Below are positions 34,608 through 45,608 of a DNA stretch of 64,000 bases, one piece after another (the first letter of the stretch is position 1; the number at the start of each line of letters is the position of its first letter). This DNA is from Lophium mytilinum (Eukaryota; Ascomycota; Dothideomycetes; Mytilinidiales; Mytilinidiaceae), in the NCBI GenBank assembly GCA_010093605.1, contig MU004190.1, positions 1,315,125 to 1,379,124 on the forward strand, read 5' to 3'. The translations under genes and the position numbers were made by a program. The notes below the pieces were generated by a model that was not told the DNA's origin, made no database searches, and worked only from the letters and a program-made list of their open reading frames with translations.

Positions 34608-34967
34608 ATAGATGAGGTGCTGAAGCACCATAAACAGCGGCAAGTAGGTGGGCTGTTAACGTGTGAAGTTTCCTGCCTCAAGCGCGCTCAGGGACTTATC
34701 AAAGCTTCCGGATAGTGCCGATATACTTCCCACGGTAGTGAGCAAAGCGCTCAGACTTTTGGCAAGGAAATACAACTGGAAATTGGTTGAAAACACACGT
34801 AGACACCAATGCTAATAGATATGTCGTCAAACTCCAACATATAGCGACGAATCGCTCAATGAACAAGGAAGCGCTGAATGAATGTACGCGAGTATCATTA
34901 AAAAAATAAGGCGCTCCCGTGCGCTCGTAGCCCAAACCATCAAAACCCAAGGAATAAACTCCTACTC
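34608..34967. other. Intergenic, convergent
   Basis: About 360 bases between two convergent genes; holds their 3' ends. No other feature seen. Confidence 0.4.
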
Positions 34968-35354
34968 TTAATCTCGATTCGTCGCATCTCTTCGCTCATT
35001 CGCAGCTCCACTCCGGAAACGTTCTCCGTCTTGAGGTTCATACGGCGGAGGTTCGTACGGCGGCGGCGGCGGCGGCTCCGCCATTTCACTGGTCGACTCC
35101 GCACGCCGGCTTACACTACTAGCTTGCTGCAACTGTGATTTTCGTCGGCGCTCCATGGTGTATTTGGTGCCCTGAATGGTGTAGTCGACTTCTGGGAAGA
35201 TGTAGGCCAGGAGGTTGACGGGCGCAGAAAGAATTCGTTTGGCGGCGCTTTTGGATGACTCGGCCGGGACGTTGGAGCTGGAACCAGTTGTGGGTATGTG
35301 GTTTTTGGGCACTGTCTCGTTGGTGGACTCCAGGGGTAGCTTTTCAGTAGACAT
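34968..35354 (-). CDS. Small orphan protein with PPxY motifs
   Basis: One exon, 128 residues. The central part has LLAYIFPEVDYTIQGTKYTMERRRKS, which looks folded or membrane-proximal, and the C-terminal part has two overlapping PY motifs in PPPPPYEPPPYEP. PPxY motifs are bound by WW domains of Nedd4/Rsp5-type ubiquitin ligases and of some other adaptors (known biology). The N-terminus is Ser/Thr-rich. No family recognised. It could be a ubiquitin-ligase adaptor or cargo, by inference only. The in-frame ACC/AAC-rich leader and CAATG-like start support the frame. Confidence 0.6.
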   Translation of the reverse strand: MSTEKLPLESTNETVPKNHIPTTGSSSNVPAESSKSAAKRILSAPVNLLAYIFPEVDYTIQGTKYTMERRRKSQLQQASSVSRRAESTSEMAEPPPPPPYEPPPYEPQDGERFRSGAANERRDATNRD

Positions 35355-36254
35355 TGCTTAGATCGAAAGTCGTAAGGAAAGTTATCGAATCGGCAGCGAG
35401 AGAAGTAGCTCGATGTGAGTTGGAGCTTGAGAAAGTAGAGAGGTTGATATGATGATAGTGTTCGAATTTGCTCTCTATAGATAACCCTTGTATCACGAGT
35501 GTGTATACTGTGCTAAGTGTGCGGTTGGATACTGAAAAGGCGGACTTTTACATTTGAAGGAGAACCTGAGGCGTAGCAAAAAGGAATAAGGCGGACTCGA
35601 AGAAGTACCAGGGTATATCAGAAGGAGGATCGGTTCTTGGATTACAACCTCGTATCGGAAAATGGAGTGAGTGAAGAGTGGACCGATGTGGTGATATACT
35701 GCGGGCGGGAATAGGACTGTGCCTGGGCGCAGCAGCCTTGAGTGGCGGTCATCAACTTTCAAGGCAGCTTCGTCTCACTCAGGCTGAAACGTGTGACGTA
35801 AGCAATGATTCGAGGAGGTTAGTCTCAAAGTTCCGTACAACCCCTGGGCTATAGGAGGTGGTTGAAGAGGGAAGGTGCAGAGGCACTGGCGGCAGGCGGG
35901 CGGGGTAGGATATCTCCTGTCCAAGTTGCGTACTTCTCAGCATGGGTGCGCAGCTATGAGAATAATCTTCACTTCTCTTACGACCATCCATCAACATCAT
36001 CACTCGGCATGTCTGAGGATTTTAATGTGATGACATATCGGCATGAGGCTATGTAGATATCTACAACTTCAAAGAAAAACATGCGAGAACTTCTGGAACG
36101 ATTGATAGATCAAGGGAGTAAGAAAAGACACTTAAACGGCGGCGAAAGAGAAAGTGAATGGACGGAGAGATCTCGATGGTCCTCAAGCTTGGGAAGGAAG
36201 CACCTCTTAGTAAGTCTTCGAACACGCTCAACATTCATAGATATAGGAGCTCTT
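35355..36254. other. Intergenic
   Basis: About 900 bases between two minus-strand genes. A TGACGTAA bZIP-like site lies near 35793. Short frames at 35493-35762 and 35862-36056 do not resemble proteins. Confidence 0.35.
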
Positions 36255-37152
36255 CTATCTCCCGCTACCCTCAATTCGCAATGGTACCGGTTTTCGGCGT
36301 ATTGGCTGTATAACGGGGTCGAAAGGTATTGATCGGTTGCGCGATTGTAAAGATGGCATAGGTGTAGTCCGAATTATGTCTTCCACCTCGGAGGCCTGGG
36401 CGGAATGTGATATGATTTCCGCCTCTTCTTTGTCAACGGTCTGTTCAGAGATGTCTTCAGGGAAGAAAAGACTCTCTTCGTCCTCCGCCTGCCGAGCTCC
36501 TCCGCCGATAGGAGCTTCTGGATCTAACCAAGAACCAGGTTTCAACGGTGTCATCGCGCTCTGGGGCGCAGAACATGGGCTGTTATCGAGACCTTCGTGG
36601 TCGCCTTCGGGCTCTGGATGGCAGGGTTGCCTCGAGGATTTTATTTTGGTGATGACATCCAGAATCTTCGACCCTTCTTCCGGCTTTAAGTGCAGGCACT
36701 TGACCATCGCAGCAAGTGCATCCAATTCCAAGTCTTTATGTTTCGTGGAATCTAGCTCGACTGCTATCATATGAGTGAGCGAGAGGCATGCTAGGAAAAT
36801 GGGCCAGAGGTAACTAACCTGCTTTCCTTCTGTTAACTTGCTCCTCTTCGACGTAGTCGTCCTTCGATCTCGGCTGGACTGAATGCTGCCAAAAAAGCCT
36901 CTCAGACATGGTCAAATTTTCTTGTGCGTCTGCCGTGCCATTGCCGAACGCATTACCTATTTCGTCTGTTTTCACGGTCCTTGCAGAGAATTCTTCTTTC
37001 TCTTCTGACATTTGGCCTGGTATGGTTGTATTCTCGGGCTTACTCGGCGCATTATACATGGTTTGAGGGCCGGATTTCGGTAAGGTACTATTACCTAGAT
37101 CCTGCGTAGGACCATGAAGTGCAAGGTTGGTAGGTAATGCATAGCCGGCATT
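36255..37152 (-). CDS. Orphan acidic protein (possibly the 3' part of a larger gene)
   Basis: Exons 37152-36819 and 36763-36255 with a 55-nt intron (GTTAGT donor, ATGATAG acceptor), in frame; about 280 residues from the ATG at 37152. The product is hydrophilic, rich in Glu, Ser and Pro, with a helical piece (LDALAAMVKCLHLKPEEGSKILDVI shortened here) and a Pro/Arg end (PIRRKPVPLRIEG). No known domain. A TAG lies in frame just upstream as part of a good acceptor (CTATAG), so the segment may be a downstream exon of the gene at 37369-37857. Frames did not match simply when I tried to join them, so it is given separately. Confidence 0.45.
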
Positions 37153-37368
37153 GGTTGCTATAGTCAGGGTCAGTAGAGAACGACAAAGTATATAATGGGA
37201 TATAACTGACTGATAATGGTTCGGTCGCTAATATTTGCCGGAGAAACGGACCGAGATTGGGTTGTAGTATGGACTACAAGGCTATGATCTTCTACCTGCT
37301 GAGATAGCTGCGTTGTAAACGCGAGGGATGATGTTAGGAACTCGTATAGAAATGTGTATGGCGAGAGA

Positions 37369-37857
37369 TCACTCACTGAAATCCAGGTCGTCGACGGTTC
37401 CGTCACAGCTAGGTGAAGTGCTTGAGTGACCCTCCAAGCACATCTTGTTTGGACTAGAACGCATCTCAAGCTCTGCGTAGGTTGCTAGCCAGCCTCGTAC
37501 TATATTTTCCGACTGCTTCTCGTGCAACCTACACACCATTACCTCGGCCAAATCGCGAAGTAACTGTTCGAAATTCTCATGATCCGGATCCAGCTCTTGA
37601 AGCCTTAGTAGAATTGGCTTAATGTCTCTTCTGACTATATTTCGCTTGATCGCCTTCTTGCATCGCCTCTTACCGCTGTCGATATTGGCTGGGCAGGTGA
37701 CAGCCTTGCGATTTGGATCATTTTTGTTGACAGCAGCCTCATTGAATATAGAGATTGTCGCAAAGATGCTCCACCTAGTCGGAGCGCTGGAGGTAGTAGA
37801 CGCCGTCATTTGTAAGTCGTCCATCGTGCCAGAGACATATTGATTCGGATTGGACAA
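37369..37857 (-). CDS. Orphan protein (possibly the 5' part of a larger gene)
   Basis: 162 residues in one open frame ending with a TGA inside a good GTGAGT donor (donor at 37376), so splicing is likely. Features: Ser/Thr-rich start, then a basic segment KRRCKKAIKRNIVRRDIKP and a helical segment FEQLLRDLAEVMVCRLHEKQSENIV. A possible second exon at 37291-37211 (with GTAG acceptor) stays open in the right phase. How it joins to the downstream frame at 36255-37152 is unresolved. No family recognised. Confidence 0.45.
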   Translation of the reverse strand: MSNPNQYVSGTMDDLQMTASTTSSAPTRWSIFATISIFNEAAVNKNDPNRKAVTCPANIDSGKRRCKKAIKRNIVRRDIKPILLRLQELDPDHENFEQLLRDLAEVMVCRLHEKQSENIVRGWLATYAELEMRSSPNKMCLEGHSSTSPSCDGTVDDLDFSE

Positions 37858-38109
37858 TGGGGCTATGTAAACCTAGCACGAAGGCGAAAGAAAGATGGAA
37901 TGTCTGCAAGACTTATATAAGAGATTGGGGCTAGAGAGAGCGATATAAAAGCAGCTGAGTTGAAAGAGAAGTAGCCTGGGAACTGGCTTTATATACATCA
38001 CGGGACCTCCTCTAGACCGATGAGTTAGGGGGGATGTAACTTGATCTCCTGAACACATAACAGTTACACATACTCCAGGAACTCGGTGCTTTCCTTTGTC
38101 TTCTAATTA

Positions 38110-38223
38110 CACTCTCCCCCCCTGTACGGACTGGACACGACCGTGCGTAGAGCAGGGGATTTAACATACAAAAACCCTTGTTTTGCGCACGGTCGTGTCC
38201 AGTCCGTACAGGGGGGAAGAGTG
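38110..38223. mobile_element. MITE with 38-bp terminal inverted repeats and TA duplication
   Basis: A 114-bp element. Left arm 38110-38147 (starts CACTCTCCCCCC, ends ACGACCGTGCG) and right arm 38186-38223 are reverse complements with one mismatch; the spacer is 38 bp. The element is flanked by TA on both sides (38108-38109 and 38224-38225), the target duplication used by Tc1/mariner/pogo-type transposases. It has no coding capacity. This is a classic miniature inverted-repeat element that would be moved by a transposase encoded elsewhere. The near-identity of the arms suggests it is fairly young. Confidence 0.8.
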
Positions 38224-38360
38224 TATAAGCTGAAACAGTTTCCGCTGCGAGCTCCCGCCCAAGATTGAGGTCATAAGGTCATAGCGTTGCGGGACAACCC
38301 GAGCTATGGTCAAGTCAGCTAAGATTTAGCATTTGCTGGCAGGGGTTCCGTTTGTTGTTA

Positions 38361-38597
38361 CACAGTGGGTGAAGTCCGTGATGTCAGTCAAGGCAACAAG
38401 GCAGAAACTACTTATCGACCGAAATCCATCAAAGAGCGGTCGAAATTATCAGGAAAATGTAGTGGATGCAACGAAAGCAGGCTCCTAGAGCACATCTAGC
38501 TACTTTTTCTAGAGTATTTGACGTTGGTCGCTGTGTTGTGGAGGTGGACTCTTGGTGCCTTGTTGCCTGACCGACATCACGGACTTCGCCCACTGTG
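38361..38597. repeat. Second inverted-repeat element (~237 bp)
   Basis: Arms 38361-38402 and 38556-38597 are reverse complements over about 42 bp (outer end CACAGTGGG, then GAAGTCCGTGATGTC) with three differences. The inner ~150 bp is not obviously paired. No clear target duplication was found (GTTG-like words lie on both sides). It may be another non-autonomous DNA element or a solo fold-back sequence. Confidence 0.55.
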
Positions 38598-39373
38598 GTT
38601 GCGCTATTCAAAGTTGTATTTGCTGTTCAATGATCCTGGTTTCATGAACCCCTGCTTCGTGGTACCTCACGCTCGAGAGCTCGAGATACGCTTGAAGCTT
38701 CCATACACTCGAAATGCACGGTCCGACATTACAGGAGTCTCTGCAATGACACCATTTGACGTCCCGCCGGATGGCTGGGCGACAGCCGTGACAAGCTCCC
38801 CTGCTCATTACAACAAGCCCTGGCAGCCACGACGAGTCCCAAAGATCTGGAGCACCGTTCACCCCCCAACAAGTCAATGACGCCGATTGTTTACATCGCC
38901 AATAGCTCCACAAACATACTATTGGGCAAGGCGAGTTACGTCCTGCTGTCGAATCTGCGATGCGAAGTGTGATTACTGAGCTATGCGTGAAGATGTTGGT
39001 GGGAGGCGAATATCGTGAGAAATCCAGACACCGGATTTTTGTTCTACCGCCGTCCACCTCAATGCGGCAACTTTTAGGCGCCAAGAGTAGCTCAAAACCG
39101 TGGAAGACAGAGCGACATGAGTTTGACGAAATTCTCACCTCCACCCACCTTTTCGCACGTAAGTCAGCAACCACAACTCGTGTAACGGAAAGGAAACCAG
39201 ATCTGGAATCGCCAGAGCAACTAGAATAGATGAGGAAGTTCTGGAATTATTTTCCTACCGGCCCATGAAGATTGTGGGGGGGTCAAATCTGACTGCCGCA
39301 AGAATACGCCGCCAAACCTGTGTGCGAACTCCAAACAAACACGAAATACTACCCAATGGACCTACAAACCTCA
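38598..39373. other. Intergenic, no supported gene
   Basis: About 780 bases with frames on both strands (38608-39174 minus, 38960-39229 plus) that overlap each other and resemble nothing known. Part of the minus frame runs into the inverted-repeat element. Treated as noise. Confidence 0.35.
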
Positions 39374-40537
39374 TCACGACCGCTCCGGCAGCTCCACCTC
39401 CCCAATAACCGACTTCAGAATCTCCGGCACAATCTCACTCGCATCGCCTTGAAAGAACCAATCCCCATCATACATGCCCCCGGCCGGAATGTCCGCAGGA
39501 TCCATATTGACCACCGCGACCTTCGCTCCCCTCTCCCTCGCGTCGTCGACGTAGCCGGCCGCCGGATACACGCGAGCGCTTGTTCCAATCACCATTATTA
39601 GGTCGATCTGCTGCGAATCGTCCATCCAAGTCTCGATCTCCTTGAGCGTGTCCTTTGGCAGCATCTCTCCAAACCATACAACGCCGGGCCTGAGTAGACC
39701 CTTCTTACACTTCGGACACCGTGGGAGATCGCGGAGGGACAGCTCGGGAAGGGTAACACGCTCGTCCGAGATATCAAGTTCACGGGCACGAAGGGCTTCG
39801 GTGGTGGTAGGGTCCGACTCGTCCGTAGGGAGGGCAAGGGCAGGCACAATGGGGTCGGTGAAGTTGTTCGTTTCTGTGTATTCACAGAAGAAATCGTTAC
39901 ATTTCACGTTGAAGAGGGAGCCGTGGACGAGTTTGAGGCTTGAAGGGGAGTGGGAGGCTCTTTGCGAAAGACCTGCATTCGAGCAGTCAGCCCCGCTCTC
40001 TTACCGACCGTAGAATGAATGCATGGTGTATGGAGGAGTGTACGTAGGTGTATAGGCAGGAAGCTAGGGTGATGGGGAGGCAGTACCGTCCACGTTCTGG
40101 CTCACAGTCAAAAAGTCTTTTCGTCGTGCCAGCTCTGCCAACGCGTAATGTGCCCGATTCGGATGTGCCTTTAGTGACATATGCCGTCTATAGGAGTAGA
40201 ACTGCCACACCAATGCCGGATCCCGCTGGAATGCCCCCGGGGTGGCGAGCTCGGTGGCTTCGTGGGTTCGCCATAGTCCCCCAGCACCGCGAAAGGTAGG
40301 TAGACCAGAGGAGGCTGAGAGTCCAGCGCCAACAAGAGCTACTATACGCTTTGAAGAGTTCAGGTGTCTCTGGAAGGACTCGAGATCGGCCGGGGGTACG
40401 AGGGTAGGTCTGGCCGTGGATGCCATTCTGGTGGTGGCGGGCATCCAGATAGCTTTACGGGGGAAGAAGTAGCAGAAAGACGGGCTGGGCATCAGTTGAG
40501 GCGGGGTCAGCGGTGCATTTTCAGGGCGGACTGACAA
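39374..40537 (-). CDS. NAD-dependent protein deacylase, SIRT5-like
   Basis: Exons 40537-40087 and 39972-39374 with a 114-nt intron; up to 349 residues, though Met at 40492, 40444 or 40426 are possible starts. Class III sirtuin: GAGLSASSGLPTFRG (near residue 70) binds NAD, QNVDG and LVHGSLF carry the NAD and catalytic His, and CNDFFC plus CPKCKKG provide four Zn-binding Cys. PGVVWFGEMLP and IGTSARVYPAAG complete the fold. FYSYRRHM places Tyr and Arg three apart as in the succinyl/malonyl-lysine pocket of SIRT5, so desuccinylase activity is likely. The first ~37 residues are basic, lack acids and look like a mitochondrial presequence. It diverges from an Icp55-like gene. Confidence 0.9.
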
Positions 40538-40761
40538 CCTGAGGGAAGTACAGATACGACTCGAGGCTGCGGGGAAATACAGGCAGGCAGCATTGTGGGA
40601 GGAGCATGCAGGAGTGGAGTGGCACCATAGAAAGGCACGACGTCAACTCCACTCCCTTGCTAGCCCGGGCCCTCTATCGATAGCAATACTCTCCGACGTG
40701 ACTGGAAATTTTGCCCGAGAACGGGCACGACATGTACATCTTCACCCCCCGATGACCAGCA
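40538..40761. promoter_or_regulatory. Bidirectional promoter, sirtuin / Icp55
   Basis: Only 224 bases separate the two divergent starts, so the promoters must overlap. The sequence is GC-rich with no clear TATA box. Both products appear mitochondrial. Confidence 0.55.
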
Positions 40762-42632
40762 ATGCTCCCGGCTCTACGCCCATTGCTATCCGCTACGCGA
40801 GGGCGAGCATGTGCTGCTCCAATACCGTGTCTGAGGAGAGGATTGGTTGTGTCCGCGGCGGATCTCCAATTCGGCCAGCCCGTGTATGAGACGCACCCGC
40901 ATCTATTACAAGCGGGGGAGAGTAAGGAATTATTGAAGCTGCTACTACTTGTATTGGACACTTTGCTTATATATATACAGTAACCCCAGGCATTACGGCC
41001 CTTGAGTATGCCCACCGACGCACGAAGCTTGCCAGATCCCTACCCCTCAACTCCATCGCCATACTCGCTGCGTCAGACCTCAAATACCGCTCTGGCTCTG
41101 TTTTCTACAAATACCACCAAGACCCCGACTTCCTATACTTGACCGGTATGCATTGGAGAAACCATTGTCGAAGACAAAGCTAAGTGGGGGTAGGGTTCAA
41201 TGAACCGGACGCATTGGCAATCATAGGTAGAGACAAGTCTATCAGCCTACAGGAACAACAACTCAATTCAAGACAGAAAAGCAAGGAGCCGGAGATGAAG
41301 ACTACAGTTTCCACCTCTACGTCCGCCCAAAAGATGCCAAAGCGGAGCTCTGGGACGGGCCACGATCTGGCATCCAAGCCGCTGAAGATGTCTTCAATGC
41401 CGACGAAGTACTCATCCTCCCCCCAATCCAGAACTTCATACACTTACGCCTCTTAGACCGAAAGCGTGCACCGCCTCGCCGAAATCCTCCCCCGAATCCT
41501 CCAAAGATCCAGCGAAATCTACACCGACCTGCCCAGCAGCGTGCACCCCAAAACCCCCTTCACGAAATTCATAAGCGGCTTCGACCCCTACCACACCCAA
41601 GGCCTGGCCCAGCTCTTCCGCGATGCCCCAAAGACGCCCATCAAGCCCCTCCGCCCCCTCATGAACAACCTCCGCGTAACCAAAAGCGACGCAGAGGTCC
41701 GCAACATGCGCAAAGCGGGCCAAGTCTCCGGCCGCGCCATCACCGCCGCCATGCGCCAATCATTCTCCGGCGAGAAAGACCTCGACTCCTTCCTCGACTA
41801 CAAATTCAAAGGCGAGGGCTGCGACGGCCCCGCCTACGTGCCCGTGATCGCGGGCGGCGAAGTATAGACCCTCACTATTCTATACGCCGCGCGAACTAAC
41901 AACCCCAGAACGCCCTCACGATCCACTACGTGCGCAACGAAGCCCTCTTCTCCGGCACCGAGCTCGTCCTCGTCGACGCCGGCGCCGAGTACGGCGGCTA
42001 CATCACCGACATCACGCGCACGTGGCCGACTCGCGGGAAATTCAGCTCCCCGCAGCGCGACCTCTACGAGATGATCCTGCGCGTGCAGCGCACCTGCGTC
42101 TCGCTGTGCCGCGCCGACGCGAACATGACGCTGGATAAGCTGCACCGCACCGCCTCCAACGGGCTGAAAGACGGGTTGGGGCAGCTGGGGTTCGACATGT
42201 CCGGCGATGTGCGTGACCTTTTCTTTGGCGTGACGAGTGTACTGTGGAGTATCTGCGTGAAGTTTGAGTGTTGGAAGCGTTACTGACGGTTGGTGTTAGG
42301 CGATTGATACGCTGTTCCCGCACCATGTTGGGCATTTTATCGGGTTGGATGTGCATGATGCGCCGGGGCATCCGAGGACGAACCCCCTGGAGCCGAATCA
42401 GTGTATAACCATCGAGCCGTAGGGCCATCCCAAACTCTCCTCTCTCTCTGAGATCCGCACTAACTCTGGCAACAGCGGCATCTACGTCCCGAACTCCCCC
42501 CGCTGGCCCGCCCACTTCCGCGGCATCGGCATCCGCATCGAAGACAGCATCTGCGTGCAAGCCGAGAACCCCTTCGTGCTGTCAACCGAAGCAGTCAAAG
42601 AAGTCGTCGACATCGAAGCTCTTCGAGACTAG
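40762..42632 (+). CDS. icp55: Icp55-like mitochondrial Xaa-Pro aminopeptidase
   Basis: Eight exons: 40762-40921, 40981-41145, 41194-41226, 41277-41407, 41457-41861, 41909-42208, 42300-42418, 42476-42632; about 489 residues, all phases consistent. Peptidase family M24B. N-terminus [16 protein letters not shown] is a basic mitochondrial presequence. [19 protein letters not shown] and [25 protein letters not shown] match Icp55 orthologues. Metal ligands: Asp in VDAGAEYGG, Asp in YITDITRTW, His in [13 protein letters not shown], Glu in ITIEP and Glu near the end ([10 protein letters not shown]). Icp55 trims one residue after MPP cleavage of matrix proteins, which stabilises them. The fold's N-terminal half is complete. 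Exon 3 is 33 nt. It shares a short promoter with a SIRT5-like deacylase. Confidence 0.9.
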
Positions 42633-43559
42633 AGCCCTCAAAACTGAACCAGCACAGAGCCTACATAGGAACGTAGTGTAGTTGTATATGTGTGTATATC
42701 ATGAGTTTGGATTAAATTATTTCGATCTGGTTCGGACGTATACTAGAGCGGACTGGTAGCGGACTGGACTGTACATACAAATATCGGTATCATGTTACAA
42801 AAAGCCACGCATCATGCTCCCCCCCCACCCGCCGCACTCTCCTTCGGTTCACACCCCTCCCTCCCCCCTGTCCTTCTGTGTCGCTGTAGCGAAGCTTCGC
42901 TGGCTGCAGTTTACTTCTCCCTTTCCTCGCGTAAATGAATATTGAAACCCCCTCCCAGAATAATAAGAAAAAGCAATAGGCGCAAAAATGCTGTGTATGC
43001 ATATCTCATGTACACGATCCGTGCGAGGACCAACCACTTCCATTCTGCATCCAACCCCACTACCTTACGCGTAGGTATCGTTTTGTGCCCGGACCTCCAT
43101 ATTCAAGACGTCTCTCTTCCACCCCCAACCCATCATCTATGCGCGTCCCCCACAACAGCAGCTAGCGGCCGGATAACCACCTCTATCCAAAAAGCCTACC
43201 GCAAAAAAGAGGAGAGAAAGACAGAGCCGCCCAAATGCTCTCAAGAACTCCATACACCCTCCCAAATAGGAAACTCGTCAAATACGATAGGGCTGGGAGA
43301 TTCACAACCCTCGCTGGTATAGAACCCGGATTGCCAAGACGCCAACGGGAGGAAAATCCAATCGACCGAGACAGAACGAACAAGCGAGCGTTATTATGGC
43401 GTGGGGCGTGTGGCGGGCGTTTTGGTTCTCCATCTCCTCTCTCTTTCTATCCAATTTCTCTCGATATCCGACAACCTCTTGCAACCAGTCACTGGCTCCC
43501 CTGGTGCGGATATCGACCTCGCTGGGGATATCCAGCTCTCTGCACCACCGGCCAGACGC
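42633..43559. other. Intergenic, convergent
   Basis: About 930 bases between the convergent Icp55 and kinase genes; likely 3' untranslated sequence of both. C- and A-rich stretches near 42830-43220; no RNA gene recognised. Confidence 0.35.
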
Positions 43560-45608
43560 TCACGTATTACTGATGATGACTCTCGCGCCCTCCTTGCCCA
43601 GTACGCCCCTTTCCTTGGCCTTCGGGCTCCGGTCTCGTCCCTTTTTCCGGCTTAAAAAGCCGAGCATCCCCGACGGCTTGTCCATTTGCGCGTTCTTGTC
43701 TGCGAGCATGGCGCTGCTTTGGTTCGCCATTTCGCTCCATGAGCCGGTCTCGTTGAGCACAACCTGTACGCCGCCGCCCATGCTGGTGCTGCGTGTGCTG
43801 CCACGCTGGCGGTTCATGGGCCGCGAGAAGGACGGGGGAATGGTGCCGTCGTCGGTAGGGAAGTAGTCTGCAGTTTCGCCACGCTGGGAGGACGGGGAAC
43901 CCGCGGGAGTCGGGGTCTGCGGACCAAGGGGATTGTGGAGGCGGGGCGGGCTGCCGTTGGGAGAGTGGGTAGTCGAGCGGTGGTTCGTGTTGGAGCGGGA
44001 GACAGCTGGGCGTAAATTGTCGCTGACGGCGGTTTTGGGCTGCGAGGTGGGGCGGGGCCAGTCGTTTGGCGACGAGGTCGAAGTGGGAGTGTGATTGCTG
44101 TTGTTGCTTAGATTGGTGGCTGTGGGATCTTCGACCACTGCGACTATGCCGGGTGCGGCTGCCGGGCGTTGCTCCGCTACGGTGGTGTAGTTAAAAGGCT
44201 CAAATAAGGTTTCAATCATCTTGTGCAGCTCTTCGGCCCGAATCTCCTGGTCCGTTGCGTCGTCTTTCAGCTGCTCACGTGGTTTCTGCCGCCTCGCTCT
44301 CGCTTCAAGGGGCGCTTCTTCCAGGAGAAGCTCCTCCAGATCGTACGTTGCGTCAAAGTTGGTCTTTTCGCTCGAGGGTATGAAGATAGGCTCAATCTCT
44401 TTTCGCTCCAGTGCCTCGAAATCGAGTGGCCTGAAGAATGGGTTGTCAGAAAAAGTGTCGAAGCCGATAGCGCCAATTCTCTGCTTGCGGTCTTTCTCCA
44501 GGAGCGAGCTGATCGCATGTAGACAGGGCATGGTGACCGGGGGGCTTGTCACGGGGAACGTGGGCTCTCCCTTCTTTATCTTTTCGGAGAGCCCTTCGTG
44601 GTTATTGGCTTCGAACGGCCGCTGGAAAATATTAGCGGTGTGATGTCATGGGCTCCTGCATGTCTTACTTTGTTGTAAATGCATTCGTAGAAGAGTACAC
44701 CTAGCGACCACCAGTCAACTTCGCATGAGTAGCCTTTACCCTCGTATACCTCAGGTGCGAGATATGCTAGGGTTCCCGACTTGCTTGTTAGAGCCTTGTG
44801 GGGTGTGAAATCGGAAGCAACATTCTGTGGTGATTATTTAGTTATGTCAGACCCTCAGTCGTCGAGTGACTTACAAAATCAGCCAAATGTACGTGTCCGT
44901 CAGAGTCAAGCAGGACGTTATCTGGCTTGATGTCCCTATGAACGATACCCTGCTGGTGTATATAACGCACGGCACAGCCCAGTTGTGCTATCCAGAAGCG
45001 TACAGCTTCTTCAGTAAATGTTTTCCTCGAGATGTGAAATCGCAGGTCGCCGCCATTCATTAAATCCACCACAATGTACCTGGGGCTGTCAGCAGGCATA
45101 GGCGAGGGTGGTCAAAAGTGCATCAACATACAGATACTCAATGTCCTGGAAGCTGAAACGCAAATTGCAAAGGAATGGGTGGTTGAGATGTTCCAGCATC
45201 CGCCGCTCTCTTATTATATTTCGCACGCTCTCAGATCGTACCACTGTTACACGGCATCAGCATGACAGCCTGGCCGGCGGGTCCTCAGCGTGACTAGCAG
45301 CCGAGTCCCGGGGGTGTGTCCAATGTTACTGACCTTCATCCTTCCGAATGTACTTGAGGGCGAATGTGAGGCCCGAGTGCTTCTCCTCGACGATGCGCAC
45401 CTTGCCGAATGCTCCTTTGCCGACGACTCTGAGCAGGCGGAAGTGATTGAGGTTCACTGCAGGACTTTGACGTAAGCCAGTGTGCAATTGCTGGAGCTAA
45501 GGCGGGAGGCTCGAGGGAGCAGGGCGGTCGAGTGCAGCTCTGGGTGTACGGGGCAGACATACCTTCTTCGCCCGGCGCTCCTAGGGGCTTCCCGCTCGAG
45601 TTACCCAT
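43560..45608 (-). CDS. STK32/YANK-like AGC-related Ser/Thr kinase
   Basis: Six exons: 45608-45563, 45456-45334, 45243-45132, 45079-44875, 44824-44669, 44621-43560; 567 residues. N-terminus [10 protein letters not shown] has Gly2 in an N-myristoylation context, so membrane attachment is likely. Kinase domain from about residue 20: glycine loop GKGAFGKV, Lys in [17 protein letters not shown] near 141, LADFNVAS near 161 (DFN instead of DFG, as in STK32/YANK kinases), [11 protein letters not shown], and [14 protein letters not shown]. After the domain come AGC-like tail elements (FRPLDFEAL), then a long Ser/Pro/Thr-rich tail. The role is unknown in fungi; STK32 kinases are poorly studied. The gene has an unusually long upstream region. 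Confidence 0.9.

Noticed and set aside
38608-39174. Minus-strand 188-codon frame
   Set aside because: Cys/Trp-rich random-looking translation that overlaps another frame and borders an inverted-repeat element.
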